DNA of 64,000 nt, taken from positions 417,054-481,053 of the forward strand of contig DASUCV010000018.1 in NCBI GenBank assembly GCA_036275915.1, written 5' to 3'. The notes under the pieces are model-generated. The model was not told the origin of the DNA. It saw only the letters and a list, made by a program, of their open reading frames with translations, and searched no databases. This stretch comes from Candidatus Polarisedimenticolaceae bacterium. Lineage in GTDB: Bacteria > Acidobacteriota > Polarisedimenticolia > Polarisedimenticolales > DASRJG01. The translations under genes and the position numbers were made by a program. This document shows, in pieces, positions 19,428 through 28,069 of this stretch (positions within the stretch are counted from its first letter, which is position 1; each line of letters opens with the position of its first letter).

Positions 19428-20362
19428 GCCCCGATCTGTCGGTCGCCGTCGGCTCGGTGCGCCTCAAGAACCCGGTGCTGACCGCCTCGGGAACGTTCGG
19501 CTACGGTCTCGAGTTCCTCCCGTTCCTCGATCTCGCCGAGCTCGGCGGTCTCGTCACGAAGGGGCTCTCTCCGAAGCCGCGACGCGGCAACCCGCCCGAG
19601 CGTATCGTCGAGACCCCCGCGGGCATGCTCAACGCGATCGGCCTCCAGAACGTCGGGGTCGACGCCTTCATCGCGGAGAAGCTCCCGCTCCTGCGGCCCC
19701 ACGACACCGCCGTCGTCGCGAACGTCTTCGGCGAGACGGAGGGAGAGTACGTCGAGGTCCTGGAGAAGCTCGACGGCGCGGCCGGCATCGCGGCGGTCGA
19801 GCTCAACGTCTCGTGCCCCAACGTCGAGGCCGGCGGCATGATCTTCGGGAACGACCCGAAGGCGCTGGCGCAGGTCGTCCGTGTCTGTCGCCGCGCGACG
19901 AGGCTCCCGCTCTGGGTCAAGCTGTCGCCGAACGTCACCGACATCCGCGAGACCGCGCGCGCCGCCGAGGCGGAGGGCGCCGACGCGATCTCTCTCGTCA
20001 ACACGTTCGTCGGGATGGCGGTCAACGTGGAGAAGCGAAGGCCGGTCCTTGCCAACGGCAGCGGCGGGCTTTCCGGCCCCGCGATCCGGCCTCTGGCCGT
20101 ATGGCTCACCTGGCAGGTGCGGCGCGCGGTCAAGATCCCGATCGTCGGCATGGGCGGGATCATGACGGGCCGCGACGCGGTCGAGTTCCTCCTCGCCGGA
20201 GCGTCGGCGGTGCAGGTCGGGACGGCGAACTTCGTCACCCCGCGCGCCGCGGTCGACGTGATCGACGGCCTGAGGGCGTGGCTCGCCGAGCGCGGCATCA
20301 AGGCCGCGGCGGAGCTGACGGGCGCGCTCAAGTCCGCCGAAGCGGCATCGGTGCCGGCATGA
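19421..20362 (+). CDS. pyrD: Dihydroorotate dehydrogenase, class 1B catalytic subunit
   Basis: A 313-residue FMN enzyme with [13 protein letters not shown], the active-site cysteine segment [10 protein letters not shown] (Cys as base, typical of class 1), [11 protein letters not shown] and [20 protein letters not shown] for FMN phosphate. With PyrK it forms the NAD-linked 1B complex in the cytoplasm. The ATG is inside the end of pyrK (seven-base overlap) and its stop overlaps pyrF (ATGA). Confidence 0.97.
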   Translation: MVSPDLSVAVGSVRLKNPVLTASGTFGYGLEFLPFLDLAELGGLVTKGLSPKPRRGNPPERIVETPAGMLNAIGLQNVGVDAFIAEKLPLLRPHDTAVVANVFGETEGEYVEVLEKLDGAAGIAAVELNVSCPNVEAGGMIFGNDPKALAQVVRVCRRATRLPLWVKLSPNVTDIRETARAAEAEGADAISLVNTFVGMAVNVEKRRPVLANGSGGLSGPAIRPLAVWLTWQVRRAVKIPIVGMGGIMTGRDAVEFLLAGASAVQVGTANFVTPRAAVDVIDGLRAWLAERGIKAAAELTGALKSAEAASVPA

Positions 20363-21060
20363 CCCCTCGCGACCGCGTGTTCGTCGCCCTCGACACGCCC
20401 GACCGGGCAGAGGCGCTCGCGCTGGCGCGGCGTCTCGCCGGGAAGGTCGGCGGCTTCAAGATCGGGCTCCAGGCGTTCGTCGCGTGCGGCCCTCCGCTCG
20501 TCCTCGAGATCCGGGAGATGGGTCACGAGGTCTTCCTCGACCTCAAGCTGCACGACATCCCGAACACGGTCCTCGGCGCGGCGGCTGCCGCGGCGGCGCT
20601 CGACGTCCAGTTCCTCACCGTCCACGCCCTCGGCGGCGGCGCGATGATCGAGCGCGCCGTCTCCGCCTGCGGGGAGCGGACGATCGTCCTCGCGGTGACG
20701 ATCCTGACGAGCCACGACGACGCGGCGCTCGCGACGATCGGGATCGAAGGTCCGGCGTCCTCCGCGGTGCCGCGTCTGGCCGCGATCGCGCGCGACGCCG
20801 GGGCGGGCGGCGTCGTCTGTTCGCCGCTCGAGATCGCGGCGGCGCGCGCCGCACATCCGCGCGGGGTCATCGTCGTCCCCGGCATCCGGCCCGCGGGCCC
20901 GCGCGCACCCGACGATCAGGCGCGCGTGGCGACGCCCGCTTCCGCCCTCGCCGCCGGCGCCGACCGGCTCGTCATCGGCCGGCCGATCACCGCCGCCGCC
21001 GATCCCGTTGCCGCGGCCGACGCCATCGCCGAGGAGATCGCCGACGTCGCGAGGCGGTGA
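20359..21060 (+). CDS. pyrF: Orotidine 5'-phosphate decarboxylase
   Basis: A 233-residue TIM barrel. The catalytic Lys-Asp array is in EVFLDLKLHDIPNTV (DxKxxD), with FKIGLQAF at the start and the phosphate loop segments VVPGIRP and LVIGRPIT near the end. It makes UMP from OMP. Translation is coupled to pyrD by ATGA. PyrE is not in the window, so the pathway is completed elsewhere. Confidence 0.97.
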   Translation: MTPRDRVFVALDTPDRAEALALARRLAGKVGGFKIGLQAFVACGPPLVLEIREMGHEVFLDLKLHDIPNTVLGAAAAAAALDVQFLTVHALGGGAMIERAVSACGERTIVLAVTILTSHDDAALATIGIEGPASSAVPRLAAIARDAGAGGVVCSPLEIAAARAAHPRGVIVVPGIRPAGPRAPDDQARVATPASALAAGADRLVIGRPITAAADPVAAADAIAEEIADVARR

Positions 21061-21066
21061 GCGCCG

Positions 21067-21828
21067 GTGCGCGTCACGTTTCTCGGCACGGGCACCTCGA
21101 CCGGCGTTCCGGTCCCGACATGCGGCTGCAAGGTGTGCCGCTCGTCCGACAAGCGTGATCGCCGGCTCCGCCCGTCGGTCCTCCTCGCGTGGGATGGGAC
21201 GAACGCCCTCGTCGACACCTCGACCGATCTTCGCGAGCAAGCGCTGACCCAGGGGCTCGCCCATCTCGAGGCGGTCCTCTACACGCACGCGCACGCCGAC
21301 CACATCTTCGGGCTCGACGACCTCAGGATGTACAACTGGGTGCGCGGCGGACCGATCCCGGCGTACGGCTCGGCGGCGACCCTCGCCGCGATCCGCCGGA
21401 GCTTCTGGTACGCGTTCGAGGAGGTCGAGGCCGGCGGCGGCAAGCCGTCGGTCGATCTCCACCCGGTCGAAGGGCCGTTCACGGTCGCAGGGCGTACGAT
21501 CGTCCCCGTGCCGCTCCTCCACGGCCGGCTCCCGATCCTCGGCTACCGCACGGGCGGCTTCGCCTACTTGACCGACGTGAGCGCGATCCCCGAGGCGAGC
21601 TATCCGCTCCTCGAGGGGCTCGACGTGCTCGTCCTGAGCGCGCTCCGGCTACGTCCCCATCCGACGCACATGCACCTCGCCCGCTCGCTCGAGGAAGCGG
21701 CGCGGATCGGCGCGCGCCGCACCTTCTTCACTCACATCGCCCACGAGATGGCGCACGCCGAGATCGCGCCGACACTTCCCCCCGGAATCGAGCTCGCCTA
21801 CGACGGCCTCAGCGTGGAGGTCGCATGA
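21067..21828 (+). CDS. Metallo-beta-lactamase-fold hydrolase (PhnP/RNase Z-like)
   Basis: A 253-residue MBL-fold protein with the dinuclear metal motif YTHAHADHIFGLDDLR (HxHxDH), a preceding cysteine cluster CGCKVC (as in PhnP-type cyclic phosphodiesterases) and later ligands in VPLLHGRLP, YLTDVS and FFTHIAHEM. Family members cleave phosphodiesters, for example 1,2-cyclic ribosyl phosphates; the substrate here is not known. It starts with GTG six bases after pyrF and its stop overlaps the next gene (ATGA), so it is part of the pyrKDF transcript. Confidence 0.88.
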   Translation: MRVTFLGTGTSTGVPVPTCGCKVCRSSDKRDRRLRPSVLLAWDGTNALVDTSTDLREQALTQGLAHLEAVLYTHAHADHIFGLDDLRMYNWVRGGPIPAYGSAATLAAIRRSFWYAFEEVEAGGGKPSVDLHPVEGPFTVAGRTIVPVPLLHGRLPILGYRTGGFAYLTDVSAIPEASYPLLEGLDVLVLSALRLRPHPTHMHLARSLEEAARIGARRTFFTHIAHEMAHAEIAPTLPPGIELAYDGLSVEVA

Positions 21829-22607
21829 CCTGGCTCCTTGCCGTCGCGCTGCTCCTCGCGCCGGCCGAGACGGCGCCGATGACGAACGAGGACGTCGTGC
21901 GGATGGTCGCGGCCGGGGCGGCCGAAGCGGCGATCCTGGACGAGGTGCGATCGCGGCCGGCGGCGTTCGACGTCTCCGACGACATGGTCGACGAGCTGAA
22001 AGTCGCGGGGGTGCCGCCCGCGGTGATCACCGCGATGAAGGCACGCGCGAGGGAGGCGGCGCCGCCGCCTCCGCCACCGCCGGTGCGGCCTCCGCGCGGC
22101 ACGGTGCATCTCGTCGTCGCCGTCAACGGACGCTCGCCGAAGACGCTGAAGGCCCCGGCGTTCGCCGACGAGGAGCTCAAGCACCGGCTCCAGCTCGCCA
22201 AGGAGAACGAGGAGCGCGAGGTCAAGGATCTCGCGGTGTTCCTCGCCTGCACGACCGCCGAGCACGTCCCCGACCAGTGGCGGCAGAAGTCGCCTTTGGG
22301 ACGCGACATGACGAACGCCTTCCGTCACGAGATGCTCGCCTTCGTCCCCGGCGACACGCCCGCGGGCAAGAAGCCGAAGCTCACGCTCCCGGAGACGCTC
22401 GAGGCCGACGTCGACGACGTCGAGCCTCACGCGCTCGTCGTCGGCGTCGCCGCGCGGATCGGCGACCGCTGGATGGTCCTCGCCCTCAGCACGCCGGTCA
22501 AGGTGACGCCGGAGAAGGACGCGGCACCGCTCGACGCGACGATCGGGGGCGCCGGCGCCGACTTCGCGTTCAAGGCCGCGCTCGCGGCGAAGAAGACGAA
22601 GGGCTAG
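21825..22607 (+). CDS. Exported protein of unknown function
   Basis: A 260-residue protein with a short hydrophobic N-terminus (MTWLLAVALLLAPAETA) that looks like a signal peptide. Residues about 19-75 (TNEDVVRMVAAGAAEAAILD ... LKVAGVPPAVITAMKAR) form a small helical module that I recognise as frequent in exported acidobacterial proteins but cannot name. A run of seven prolines follows, then an unassigned domain (about 95-260). It is the last gene of the pyrK-pyrD-pyrF-MBL set and its end overlaps the convergent smc gene by four bases. No function can be offered. Confidence 0.75.
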   Translation: MTWLLAVALLLAPAETAPMTNEDVVRMVAAGAAEAAILDEVRSRPAAFDVSDDMVDELKVAGVPPAVITAMKARAREAAPPPPPPPVRPPRGTVHLVVAVNGRSPKTLKAPAFADEELKHRLQLAKENEEREVKDLAVFLACTTAEHVPDQWRQKSPLGRDMTNAFRHEMLAFVPGDTPAGKKPKLTLPETLEADVDDVEPHALVVGVAARIGDRWMVLALSTPVKVTPEKDAAPLDATIGGAGADFAFKAALAAKKTKG

Positions 22608-25600
22608 AGGCGCAGCGAGACGAGCTTCGAGACGCCCGGCTCTTCCATCGTCACCCCGTAGAGAAGGTTCGCCGACTCCATCGAGCGCTTGTTGTGGGTG
22701 ATGAGGATGAACTGCGTGTTGTGCGCGTACTCGCCGAGCATGCGCGTGAAGCGCCCCACGTTGAGGTCGTCGAGCGCGGCGTCGACCTCGTCCAGGAGGC
22801 AGAACGGCGACGGCTGGTACCGGAAGATCGCGAAGAGGAGGGCGAGCGCGGCCATCGACTTCTCGCCGCCCGACATGAGCGAGACGTGCCCCAGGCGCTT
22901 GCCCGGCGGCTGGACGATCATCTCGATGCCGCACTCGAGGACGTCTTCTCCTTCCTCGAGGACGAGATCGGCGCGCCCGCCGCCGAAGAGGACCTTGAAA
23001 ATCTCGACGTAGTGCGCCCGGATCGTCTCGAACGCCTCGAGGAAGCGGTCGCGCGAGTTCCGATTGATCCGCTTGATCGACTCGCGGAGCGACGCCATCG
23101 ACTCCTCGAGATCCTTCTGCTGCGTGCTCAGCGTCGCGTGGCGCTCCTCGAGCGCTTGGAACTCCTCGATCGCCATGAGATTGACCGGGCCGATCGCATC
23201 GACCTTCGCCTTGATCTCCGCGATCTCGGCGGCCAGCGTCTCTTCGTCGGCGGCGGCGAGCGCCTCCTCGCCCACGAGGGCGGCGGCTTCGCCGGCGGCG
23301 ATCCCCAGCTCCTGTCGGCACAGATCGTCAAGATAGCCGCGGTCCGCCTCGAGGCGCGCGCGCCTCATCTCGGCTTCGCGTCCGCGCTCGCGGACGCCCT
23401 CGAGCTCCGCGCGGACGGTCCGGAGCGAGCCGTCGGCGGCCGAGAGGCGCTCGCGCTCCTCCGCGAGGCGATCCTCACGGGCGGCCGCCTCGCGCGTCTT
23501 CTGGCTACGCGCCTCGATCTGGACGGCCAGCTCGGTCTCCGTTGCGGCGCGCGTCGCCGACGCGTCCCGGGCACGTTCCGCGGTCTCGGCGCTCTCCCGC
23601 TCGGCGGCCGTGTCGCGTGCGGCGATCTCGGCGAGCACCTCGGCGAAGCGCAGCGCCTCGCGCCGCGCACCTTCGAGACGCTCGGCGCGTGAGGCGGCCT
23701 CGGCCCGCGCCGCCGCCTCGTCGTCCAGGGCTCGCCTGAGCGCCGCGTCGTCGCCGTCCAGTCCCGTGGCCTCGAGATCGACCTCGCGCTCGACGGCCGC
23801 ATGGGAAGCCTCGGCCTCCGCGGCCGTGAGGTCGTGCGCCGCGCGGTCCCCGGCGAGCCGCTCGTCGTCGGCTCCCGCGACGTCGAGCTCGCGTGCGAGG
23901 ACGTCGAGCTGGCGCGCAAGGCGCTCCCGCTCGTCGTCGGTGCGACGCGCCTGCAGCTCGAGCTCGGCGCCGCGCCGGCCCTCGTCCTCGAGAGCCCGCC
24001 GCGCTCCCGCGAGCCCGGTCTCGGCCTGGGCCGTGGCGACGTGCACCGCCTCGAGCGCCGCCTGCGCGGCGGCCGACTCCGCCGCCGCTTCGGCGAGAGC
24101 GGTGCGCGCCTCCCCCGTCTTGCGGTGATGCGCGAGGAGGCCGCGGTCGCCGCTCGCGCGCCCTCCGGCGGCGATGACGCCCGAGGCGTAGACGACGTCG
24201 CCGGTCGGCGCGATGTAGTCGACCCCGGGGTAGTCGCGGTGCAGGGCGAGCGCCGAGTCGAGCGAGTCGACAAGGACGGCGTCGCCGATCCGCGAGCTGA
24301 CGAAACCGTCGCCCTGGCGGAGCCGCAGACGGTCCTTCAAACGTCCGATCACGCGCGGGTCGTCGCGCATCGATTCGGGAATCGGCACGTGGCCGTTCGA
24401 CGGGACGCCGACGGCGAGCGCGCCCGAAGGCTGGGTCTTGCAGAGCACGATCGTGCGACCCGCGGACTGCGCGCGGATGAGGCCGGCGGCGCGGCTCGCG
24501 TCGCCGTCGTCCTCGACGACGACCGCGGGCAGGAGTCCCTGGAGGTACGCCTCGGCGGCGCTCTCGACGTCGCGGCTCGCCTCGACGAAGTCCGCGACCA
24601 CGCCGCCGGTGCGGACGCCGGCGCTCGCCCCCGCGGTCAGGAGAAGGCGCACGCCGTCGGATTCGCCCGCGAACCTCGTGGCCACGTCTTCGAGGGTCCG
24701 GAGCGCGGCGGCCGCCGCGGTCTCCCGCTCACGCGCCGCCGCGAAGGCCGCCTGGGTCTCCGTCTGCCGCACGCGGAGGCTCTGCAGCTCGGCCTCGCCG
24801 AGGGCGACCGACGCGCGCAGCTCCTCGACGCTGCGCTTCGCGCTGGCGGATCGCTCGCCGTGGGTCGCGGCGTCGGCGACCCGGACCACGTGGTCGGCCG
24901 CCGCGGCATCGCGCTCTCGCGTCAGACGCCCGCGTTGAGCCGCGAGCCGTGCCGCTTCGTCGGCGAGCGCCTGGCGGCGATTCCGATGGGCCGCGAGAGC
25001 GTTCATCGACTCGAAGAGCGTGCGCCTCAGCGTCTCGACGCGCGCGCGGCGCGCGTCCCGCGCCGCCTGTGCGTTCGACACGGCCTCGCGGCACGCGGTG
25101 AGCCGCGCCTCGGCCGCGGCCAGCGCCGCCTCCTCGGCGGAGAGGGCGTCGGCGTGGGCCGCTGCGTCGGCGGAGGTGGCTTCGCGGCGTGCCGCGAGCG
25201 CCGCGCGCTCGTCGGCGAGCTGCCGCGCGGTCTCTTCCGCCTGGGCGATGCGCTCGCGGCACGAGGCGACGCGCGCCTCGTTGCGGTCGATCTCGATCTC
25301 GAGCCGGTGGAGCGCCTCGGCCTCGGTGCGCGCCGTGCGCTCGGATTCGTCGAGCGCCGCGCGGAACGCGACGACCTCGGCCTCGAGCGAGCCCAAGCGC
25401 GCCGCGGCGGCGGCTTCCTGATCCCGAACCGCGGACTCGGCCTCCCGCGCTTCGGCGAGCAGCGTCTCGACCCGGCGCGCCTTCGCCGCGAACCGGACCG
25501 ACTCCTTCGCGCGGAGCTCCTCCCGCAGGCGTCCGTAGCGGCGCGCCTTCGCCGCCTGACGCTTGAGCGCATTGATCTGCCGCGCGACCTCGACGACGAT

Positions 25601-26179
25601 GTCGTTGACCCGGAGCAGGTTCGCGTGCGTCGCCTCGAGCTTCAGCTCGGCGAGGCGCCGCTTGTGCTTGAACCCGGCGACTCCGGCGGCCTCCTCGATG
25701 ATGAGGCGCCGCTCCTTCGGCTTCGCGTTCAGGATCTGGTCGATCCGGCCCTGCTCGATCGTGGCGTAGGTCTGGGCGCCGACTCTCTCGTCGCGGAGGA
25801 GATCCTGGATGTCGCGCAGGCGGGTCTTCGCCCCATTCAGGAGGTAGTCGCTCTCGCCGCTCCGGAACAGGCGCCGGGTGATCGCAATGCGCGGCTTCTC
25901 GCCCTCGCCGTTGGTCTTCCCCGCGAGGTGGAGGGAGACCTCGGCCATCCCCTGCGCCTTCCGGCCCTCGCTGCCGTTGAAGATGACGTCCTGCATGCTC
26001 GAGCCGCGCAGCATCTTCGCGCTCTGTTCGCCGAGCACCCAATTGATCGCGTCGCCGATGTTCGACTTGCCGCAGCCGTTCGGCCCGACGACCGCCGTGA
26101 TCCCTTCGGGGAAGACGACCTCGGTCGTGTCCGAGAACGACTTGAACCCCGAAATCTGCATCTTTTCGATCTTCAGCAT
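22604..26179 (-). CDS. smc: Chromosome segregation protein SMC
   Basis: An 1191-residue SMC ATPase with Walker A GPNGCGKSN (32-40), long coiled coils, a hinge (about residues 520-660, near VVADFVEASRDVESAAEAYL), the signature LMSGGEKSMAALALL and Walker B PFCLLDEVDAALDD. It condenses and organises the chromosome with ScpA/ScpB, which are not in the window. I chose ATG 26179 (MLKIEKMQISGFKSF, the family start); an upstream in-frame codon at 26212 would add 11 unrelated residues. A -10-like TATAGT lies just upstream, without a good -35. Confidence 0.97.
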   Translation of the reverse strand: MLKIEKMQISGFKSFSDTTEVVFPEGITAVVGPNGCGKSNIGDAINWVLGEQSAKMLRGSSMQDVIFNGSEGRKAQGMAEVSLHLAGKTNGEGEKPRIAITRRLFRSGESDYLLNGAKTRLRDIQDLLRDERVGAQTYATIEQGRIDQILNAKPKERRLIIEEAAGVAGFKHKRRLAELKLEATHANLLRVNDIVVEVARQINALKRQAAKARRYGRLREELRAKESVRFAAKARRVETLLAEAREAESAVRDQEAAAAARLGSLEAEVVAFRAALDESERTARTEAEALHRLEIEIDRNEARVASCRERIAQAEETARQLADERAALAARREATSADAAAHADALSAEEAALAAAEARLTACREAVSNAQAARDARRARVETLRRTLFESMNALAAHRNRRQALADEAARLAAQRGRLTRERDAAAADHVVRVADAATHGERSASAKRSVEELRASVALGEAELQSLRVRQTETQAAFAAARERETAAAAALRTLEDVATRFAGESDGVRLLLTAGASAGVRTGGVVADFVEASRDVESAAEAYLQGLLPAVVVEDDGDASRAAGLIRAQSAGRTIVLCKTQPSGALAVGVPSNGHVPIPESMRDDPRVIGRLKDRLRLRQGDGFVSSRIGDAVLVDSLDSALALHRDYPGVDYIAPTGDVVYASGVIAAGGRASGDRGLLAHHRKTGEARTALAEAAAESAAAQAALEAVHVATAQAETGLAGARRALEDEGRRGAELELQARRTDDERERLARQLDVLARELDVAGADDERLAGDRAAHDLTAAEAEASHAAVEREVDLEATGLDGDDAALRRALDDEAAARAEAASRAERLEGARREALRFAEVLAEIAARDTAAERESAETAERARDASATRAATETELAVQIEARSQKTREAAAREDRLAEERERLSAADGSLRTVRAELEGVRERGREAEMRRARLEADRGYLDDLCRQELGIAAGEAAALVGEEALAAADEETLAAEIAEIKAKVDAIGPVNLMAIEEFQALEERHATLSTQQKDLEESMASLRESIKRINRNSRDRFLEAFETIRAHYVEIFKVLFGGGRADLVLEEGEDVLECGIEMIVQPPGKRLGHVSLMSGGEKSMAALALLFAIFRYQPSPFCLLDEVDAALDDLNVGRFTRMLGEYAHNTQFILITHNKRSMESANLLYGVTMEEPGVSKLVSLRL

Positions 26180-26278
26180 CGTGTTACCCGCCGTTGCGTT
26201 GAAACTATACAACGCGACCGCAATATTGAGGGGCGCAATTCGACGCCCTCCCCCATATCTTGTGGAGCCGCGGACGCT

Positions 26279-27304
26279 TCAGCGGTTGCGCGCGATCAGA
26301 AGATCCGGGACCGCCGCCAGAGCCCGCTTCGCCGGCCCGTCGGAGAACCCGCCGAGGCGCGACACCGCGAGCGCCGCGTGCTCCCGCGCGCGGGACGCCG
26401 CACGGTCGAGCGCCCCCGTGGAGCGGAGGAGCGCCGTGAGCTCGTCCCGCTCCTCGGATCCCGCCTCGCCGCTCACGATGCGCGCTGCGAGCTCGTACCC
26501 GCGCTTCGAGCCGCTCGCGAGGAGATCCAGGACGGGGAGGGTCGCCTTCCCTTCCCTGAGATCGCTCGCGATCGGCTTCCCCATGACCTCGGTGCTTCCG
26601 GTGAAGTCGAGGATGTCGTCGACGATCTGGAAGGCGAGGCCGATGTGCAGGCCGTAATCGCGGAGCGCGTCTTCCGCGGCCTCGTCGACGCCAGAGAGGA
26701 TCCCGGCGAGCTCGCAACACCCGCCGAAGAGCACCGCCGTCTTTCTCTCGATCAGGTCGAGGTACTCGGGCATCGTGAGATCGAGCCGGCCGGCGTAGCG
26801 CGTCTGGATCATCTCGCCTTCGGTCATCCGGAGCGTGATCCAGGCGAGGCGCTCCATGACCCTGAGGCTTCCCGCCGACAGCGCCATCTCCATCGCCTTC
26901 GCATAGAGATAGTCGCCGAAGAGCACGGTGACGGTGTTGCCCCAGCGGTGATGGACCGAGGGACGGCCGCGGCGGGTCTCCGCGGCGTCGATGACGTCGT
27001 CGTGGATGAGCGTCGCGGAGTGGATGAACTCGAGCACGGTCGCGAGCACGACGTCGTGCGCCCCCCGGTAGCCGCAGAGGTCGGCGCTCAGGAGGTGGAG
27101 GATCGGCCGGACCCGCTTGCCGCCGCCCGTTTTGACGAAATCGCCGATCTCGTCGACGATCGCGACCGGCGACGCCAGGGAATCGCGGAAGAGCATCTCG
27201 ACGCGGTCGAGGCGCGCCGACACCCCGGAGACGATGTCCTCCGCCGAGACGGGCTCGTGGGTCGCGCGCTCCTTCAGGCTGAACAACCCGGCGGCCCTGC
27301 TCAC
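26279..27304 (-). CDS. Polyprenyl diphosphate synthase
   Basis: A 341-residue trans-prenyltransferase. The first Asp-rich motif is HDDVIDAAETRRGRPSVH (DDxxD at 102-106) and the second is QIVDDILDFTGS; GGGKRVRPILHLL is also typical. It makes a C35-C50 prenyl chain, probably for respiratory quinones; the chain length cannot be read from sequence alone. It lies downstream of lolA and upstream of smc on the same strand. Confidence 0.93.
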   Translation of the reverse strand: MSRAAGLFSLKERATHEPVSAEDIVSGVSARLDRVEMLFRDSLASPVAIVDEIGDFVKTGGGKRVRPILHLLSADLCGYRGAHDVVLATVLEFIHSATLIHDDVIDAAETRRGRPSVHHRWGNTVTVLFGDYLYAKAMEMALSAGSLRVMERLAWITLRMTEGEMIQTRYAGRLDLTMPEYLDLIERKTAVLFGGCCELAGILSGVDEAAEDALRDYGLHIGLAFQIVDDILDFTGSTEVMGKPIASDLREGKATLPVLDLLASGSKRGYELAARIVSGEAGSEERDELTALLRSTGALDRAASRAREHAALAVSRLGGFSDGPAKRALAAVPDLLIARNR

Positions 27305-27338
27305 GTCTCCTCCGAAATTGGGCGGGATGGTAGCACTG

Positions 27339-27995
27339 TCACGGGTCGGCGACGATTTCCGTCCCAGGCGGCGGCTCGAACGCGAAGATGCCGTCCGGCA
27401 GCTTGCCGTTGCGCTTCGCTTGGGAGAAGACGTAGCTCGTGCGGTTGCCCATCTCGTCGAGGACGATCGCGCCCGCGATCGCGCAGTCCCCGCGGTGAAG
27501 GCTGAGGACCACCTCCGACACCGCCGCCGCCGCGCCGCGGGGAATCAGCTTGAGGGCCAGATCCCCCGGCGCCTCCTGAGGCGGCGGCACGAGCGTCGCT
27601 TCGAACAGTTCGACGAGCCGCCCGTTCCCCGCGAGCAGCTTCGGAAAGAGACCCGCCTCGTCGCTCAGGACCCCGCGCCGGAGCTGGCGATCATCCTCGA
27701 GGTAGAGCTCGGTGGAGCGTCCGACGAGGAGCGCGATCTTCCGGTCGGGGTCGAGGTAATCCCATCGGATCTTGCCCGGCCGCTCGAGGTAGAGACGCCC
27801 GGTCTCGGTCGTCTGGGCCCCGAGCGCCCCCGACAGTAGCGACTGGCGGAAGCGCGCCTCGAACGTCTTGGTGCCGTCGAGCCACGCCTGCAGGCCGCGA
27901 ACGGCGGTGGGGAGGTCGGCGGGCGGCGCTGCGGCATGCACGGCCGCGAAAACGAGCATCGCGATCGGAACGACGATTCGGGCGGCGCCGCGCAT
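27339..27995 (-). CDS. lolA: Outer-membrane lipoprotein carrier LolA
   Basis: A 218-residue periplasmic protein. The signal peptide is about 21 residues (ending FAAVHA), followed by the LolA-type sequence FEARFRQSLLSG, TETGRLYLERPGKIRWDYLDPD and a C-terminal GIFAFEPPPGTEIV. LolA carries outer-membrane lipoproteins from LolCDE to LolB. Its presence fits the two lipoproteins in the window (11030-11788 and 38825-40561). Its promoter lies in or next to the heptamer repeat (28003-28054). Confidence 0.9.
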   Translation of the reverse strand: MRGAARIVVPIAMLVFAAVHAAAPPADLPTAVRGLQAWLDGTKTFEARFRQSLLSGALGAQTTETGRLYLERPGKIRWDYLDPDRKIALLVGRSTELYLEDDRQLRRGVLSDEAGLFPKLLAGNGRLVELFEATLVPPPQEAPGDLALKLIPRGAAAAVSEVVLSLHRGDCAIAGAIVLDEMGNRTSYVFSQAKRNGKLPDGIFAFEPPPGTEIVADP

Positions 27996-28002
27996 GGCTC
28001 GA

Positions 28003-28054
28003 CAGTTTACAGTTCACAGTTCACGGTTCACAGTTCACAGTTCACAGGTCACAG
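28003..28054. repeat. Seven-base tandem repeat in a divergent promoter region
   Basis: Seven units of CAGTTCA plus a partial eighth (CAG) run head to tail. The units in order are cagttta, cagttca, cagttca, cggttca, cagttca, cagttca and caggtca. The 52-base array fills most of the 74 bases between the divergent lolA and TPR genes. Read on the minus strand it is TGTGAAC repeated and ends seven bases from the lolA ATG. Slippage would change spacing in units of seven, not the reading of either gene. It could also be a multi-site operator. Confidence 0.9.
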
Positions 28055-28069
28055 CCGGAGGAGGCCGCG

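Noticed and set aside
22604-26212. Start of SMC at 26212
   Set aside because: The additional 11 residues lack homology; the family start MLKIEKMQISGFKSF begins at 26179.
23801-27505. Plus-strand frame of more than 1200 codons opposite smc and the polyprenyl synthase
   Set aside because: It spans two well-identified genes on the other strand and shows no domain; GC-rich antisense frames of this length also occur at 35614-38844.
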